This document shows positions 61,488 to 64,000 of a stretch of DNA of 64,000 nucleotides, one piece after another. Numbering within the stretch: position 1 is the first letter of the stretch; the number at the start of each line of letters is the position of its first letter. Position numbers and translations under genes: made by a program. This DNA is from Pelargonium cotyledonis (Eukaryota; Streptophyta; Magnoliopsida; Geraniales; Geraniaceae): the NCBI GenBank assembly GCA_036897625.1, contig JAYMTA010000007.1, positions 62,001 through 126,000 of the forward strand. Direction: 5' to 3'. Below the pieces are notes generated by a model that was not told the origin of the DNA, searched no databases, and saw nothing but the letters and a program-made list of their open reading frames with translations.

Positions 61488-64000
61488 AGCTTTTTATTTA
61501 CCTTGGTAACTCCGTTTTGAACCCTTTACTTACAAACATGATGCCCCCGAGGAATCAAAAGGAACAGTCAGGTCAGCTTAATCCCCACGTTTTCTTTAAA
61601 GGTTTCAGGATCTAAGGATCTGTTAATTTCTACCAACATCTTAATCTCTTATTCGTATTGTATTTTCAAGAAACCTAAGAATTTCTCTTGGTAAGAAGCT
61701 TGCTTTTAGTAGAATTTCTTTGTTTGGAATGGAGTTTTCGGACATGGAAATCCTGAACCTTATGATAAATATTTCTTTATTAAGCACCAAGCTAAACCTT
61801 TTTATATGAATAATATACCATTAAATGCTAAAGTATCTCTTTAACAAGGTTTGAATTTAAATAAATGGATAAGGACGAAGGGCAATCAATAGGGTTTTTA
61901 CCATAACCACGGTTTCCCCAGACTTCCCAAGCAGCTACCGGGTTGGTCTGGACGTTAATTCTTAGATAAAATTCCTGGAATACTTACCAAAATGAGCTTT
62001 AAAATCCAGTTTTTAGAAGTTAATCCACTATTAAGTAAGATTTTATAATAGATATTCAAGTTCTACTAAACTTTTAGATAGTTGCGCACATAATTATTGG
62101 GGATATACATATTTGGTATGATTAAGCCCTTGTAAGTAAGTAAAGTCAGGTGGCTTGGAGTCTTCCATGTTAGGTTAGACTAAGTTCCGGAGTTTGAATT
62201 ACTTCAATTATAAAGTATTGAGAATAAGGAATCGGTGTTTGAATGCTTGCTCTGTCTAACGCGGCGAGCCCTTGTTAAATAGTATATTATAAGTATACCA
62301 AATTTACATTATTCAAGGAGTGACTTTGCCGTATTAATTCTAAAGTTAGCTAAGGGAGTCTCCTAAGTAGAGTTATAGCTAAGTATTTTATTTGAATTTC
62401 TTGGTTGAGGTCCCTTCAAGTCTGATCTTCTCAATGTGTAAATTCTTATATCTTTTTAAGGCCTCACTCTTTGACGGTTTTAGAAGACAAACTTAGGGAA
62501 TTTTTTGCATAAGAAAGAAATACCCCTTTTGTTTTGTCACTCCTCATATAACATACCTTGATTTGAAATACGGTAACAGGAAAATCAGAAACTCCCCTTA
62601 TATATTTATTACCCTTTCTATTACCAAAAGCACTCTCGTTTATTAAGAAAAATAGACCCCGATTCTATAAGGATAGGTTTTATAAACCATAAAAATTCAA
62701 GGAAAAGTGATATTTTACCCTGACCTCGGAAAGTCTAACTTTGCTTTTGTCTCTAATTTACATGGATGCTGTATTACTTTTCTTCTGCCGAGTACTTTTG
62801 AGCTTTATCCGAACTTCCTTTAATTACATTAACTCTTTGAAATCCTCAAGTTTATTCCTACTAGCATCTAGCCCAAGTCTTATGGCTTGAGAGTTTATAT
62901 ACTTTTAATAATTACTTACCCCAAAAAGAAATTAATACTATAATTTAGAATAACAGCAGTCAAATCTTATGTACAGTATAAAACTACAGGGAACCCCGCT
63001 TCTTAATTCCCAGCGTATGTCTCTTGAAAAAGGATTCCTCAATATAACAGGATAGCGGAAGTAACGTAGAAACCTTTCCCACTAGTAAGGCGTAGTTAAG
63101 TTCCCTTAACATAGTCTAATTATTCCCTTTTATTTATTGAATATATTACTTTAAGTAAATTCTTTGGTATTTGGCCTTTAGGATCTTTACTTGGGTACTC
63201 CTCGTATTTGCTAAGGATTACGTACTTTTACATTATAAAGGGGAGATTCCCGTCCCTTAATCAAAATCATAAAGAGAACTCTAAATGGATTCCCGCAAGA
63301 GTTCCCAATAACAAAGAGAGGCTTATTGTCGCACAAGATACTTCTCTTTCATAAAAACCTCGATTACACAAAGCTACCCCTATTAAAAGATGGCTTAATA
63401 TGACTGTTATAACAACCTTAAATAAAGCCGACCCTCCTTAGTTCAAGCCCGGTATTAAAGCCTTTTATCGAGTTTTACTTAGTTCTTTCGAAGAGGTTTC
63501 TAGATTCTACTTTTTTTGTTTTGCAGAAGTTTTAGGGAAAGATCCACTCTAATATTATACTTATAAAGAGCCGCAAAAGGCGGGTAAAGCGTAAGGGCAC
63601 AGTAGGGTGTAGGAAGCACTTGTGATGGTTACTAAGGAGGCAAACTCGAGGTACTGTTTCACAAGGGAAGGTTGTAAATCTTTATTATATTTTGTTTATT
63701 AGAGATGAAACTTATAATTTGACTTATCCGACAAGCTCCTTATAGCATTGAGAACGAGTAGTGCGAGTTATTCCTATATTCCATTTATGTATAGTACCTG
63801 ACTAAGTATTACAACAGCATTTGGGTAAACTTCAAAGGGACCTCTTTATCACTATGAAAAAGGACTTCTTGAAGGGGTCCCGGGCAAATAAAAAATACGA
63901 CTTTCTTACAATTAGTAAACTAAATATAAATTCTTTATGAGGAAGTCTAAAAAACTCCTCGGGATAACATGAATGGCACCAAAAAACGGGTCGTTCAAAA
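61488..64000. other. non-coding DNA, nothing recognised
   Basis: A+T-rich sequence with stops in every frame, no tRNA arms apart from a lone TTCAAGCCC near 63443, no long repeat and no hairpin that stands out. Confidence 0.55.

Noticed and set aside
1-64000. rRNA genes, CRISPR arrays, transposases, retroelements or viral fossils
   Set aside because: I looked for conserved rRNA words, regularly spaced repeats and enzyme motifs by eye on both strands and found none.

Overview
This 64 kb window holds no protein-coding gene that I can recognise. It is roughly one third G+C by eye. The longest open frame is 121 codons and starts at TTG. My estimate is that chance alone gives a longest frame of about 120 codons for this size and base composition, and no translated frame shows a family motif. 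I see no rRNA core motif, CRISPR array, transposase, reverse transcriptase, or LTR, viral or prophage remnant.

What stands out is a set of about a dozen tRNA-like sequences. From remembered consensus sequences, the clearest resemble organellar (plant or green-algal mitochondrial style) tRNA genes: a Lys-like copy at 54501-54573, Gln-like copies at 24660-24731, 55763-55834, 59326-59397 and 60482-60553 (minus), and a Ser-like copy with a paired variable arm at 44982-45065 (minus). Most keep canonical spacing and loop motifs but have lost many stem pairs, so they read as relics. The best folded is 61410-61487, with a complete seven-pair acceptor stem and a CAU anticodon; 61216-61285 has six of seven acceptor pairs. 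The best guess is therefore intergenic DNA of a large, gene-poor, A+T-rich mitochondrial (or other organellar) genome with decayed tRNAs. Nuclear DNA carrying organellar fragments is possible. So is an artificial or computed sequence, because loops are kept while pairing is lost, with few indels.

Layout. 1-4.5 kb: plain A+T-rich DNA with a 20-bp inverted repeat (734-796). 4.5-13.8 kb: a perfect three-copy 21-bp tandem repeat (4487-4549), a Tyr-anticodon tRNA-like sequence (4790-4862) and a large hairpin (6476-6539). 13.8-14.6 kb: a more G+C-rich patch. 14.6-22 kb: no gene; one minus-strand tRNA-like sequence. 22-24.75 kb: an island of different texture (higher G+C, purine and pyrimidine runs) with three tRNA-like sequences, the longest open frame and a permuted internal repeat. 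24.75-54.5 kb: long featureless stretches with a terminator-like hairpin (27325-27347), three minus-strand tRNA-like sequences, a pyrimidine-rich tract (52376-52520) and hairpins near 53 kb. 54.5-61.5 kb: the richest tRNA-like zone. 61.5-64 kb: nothing recognised.

Short diverged repeats link distant places: 958-998 with 22691-22729, 22084-22104 with 61162-61182, 16705-16723 with 47215-47233, and 13896-13916 with 35640-35657. This suggests small-scale duplication or recombination. No operon or pathway can be described.
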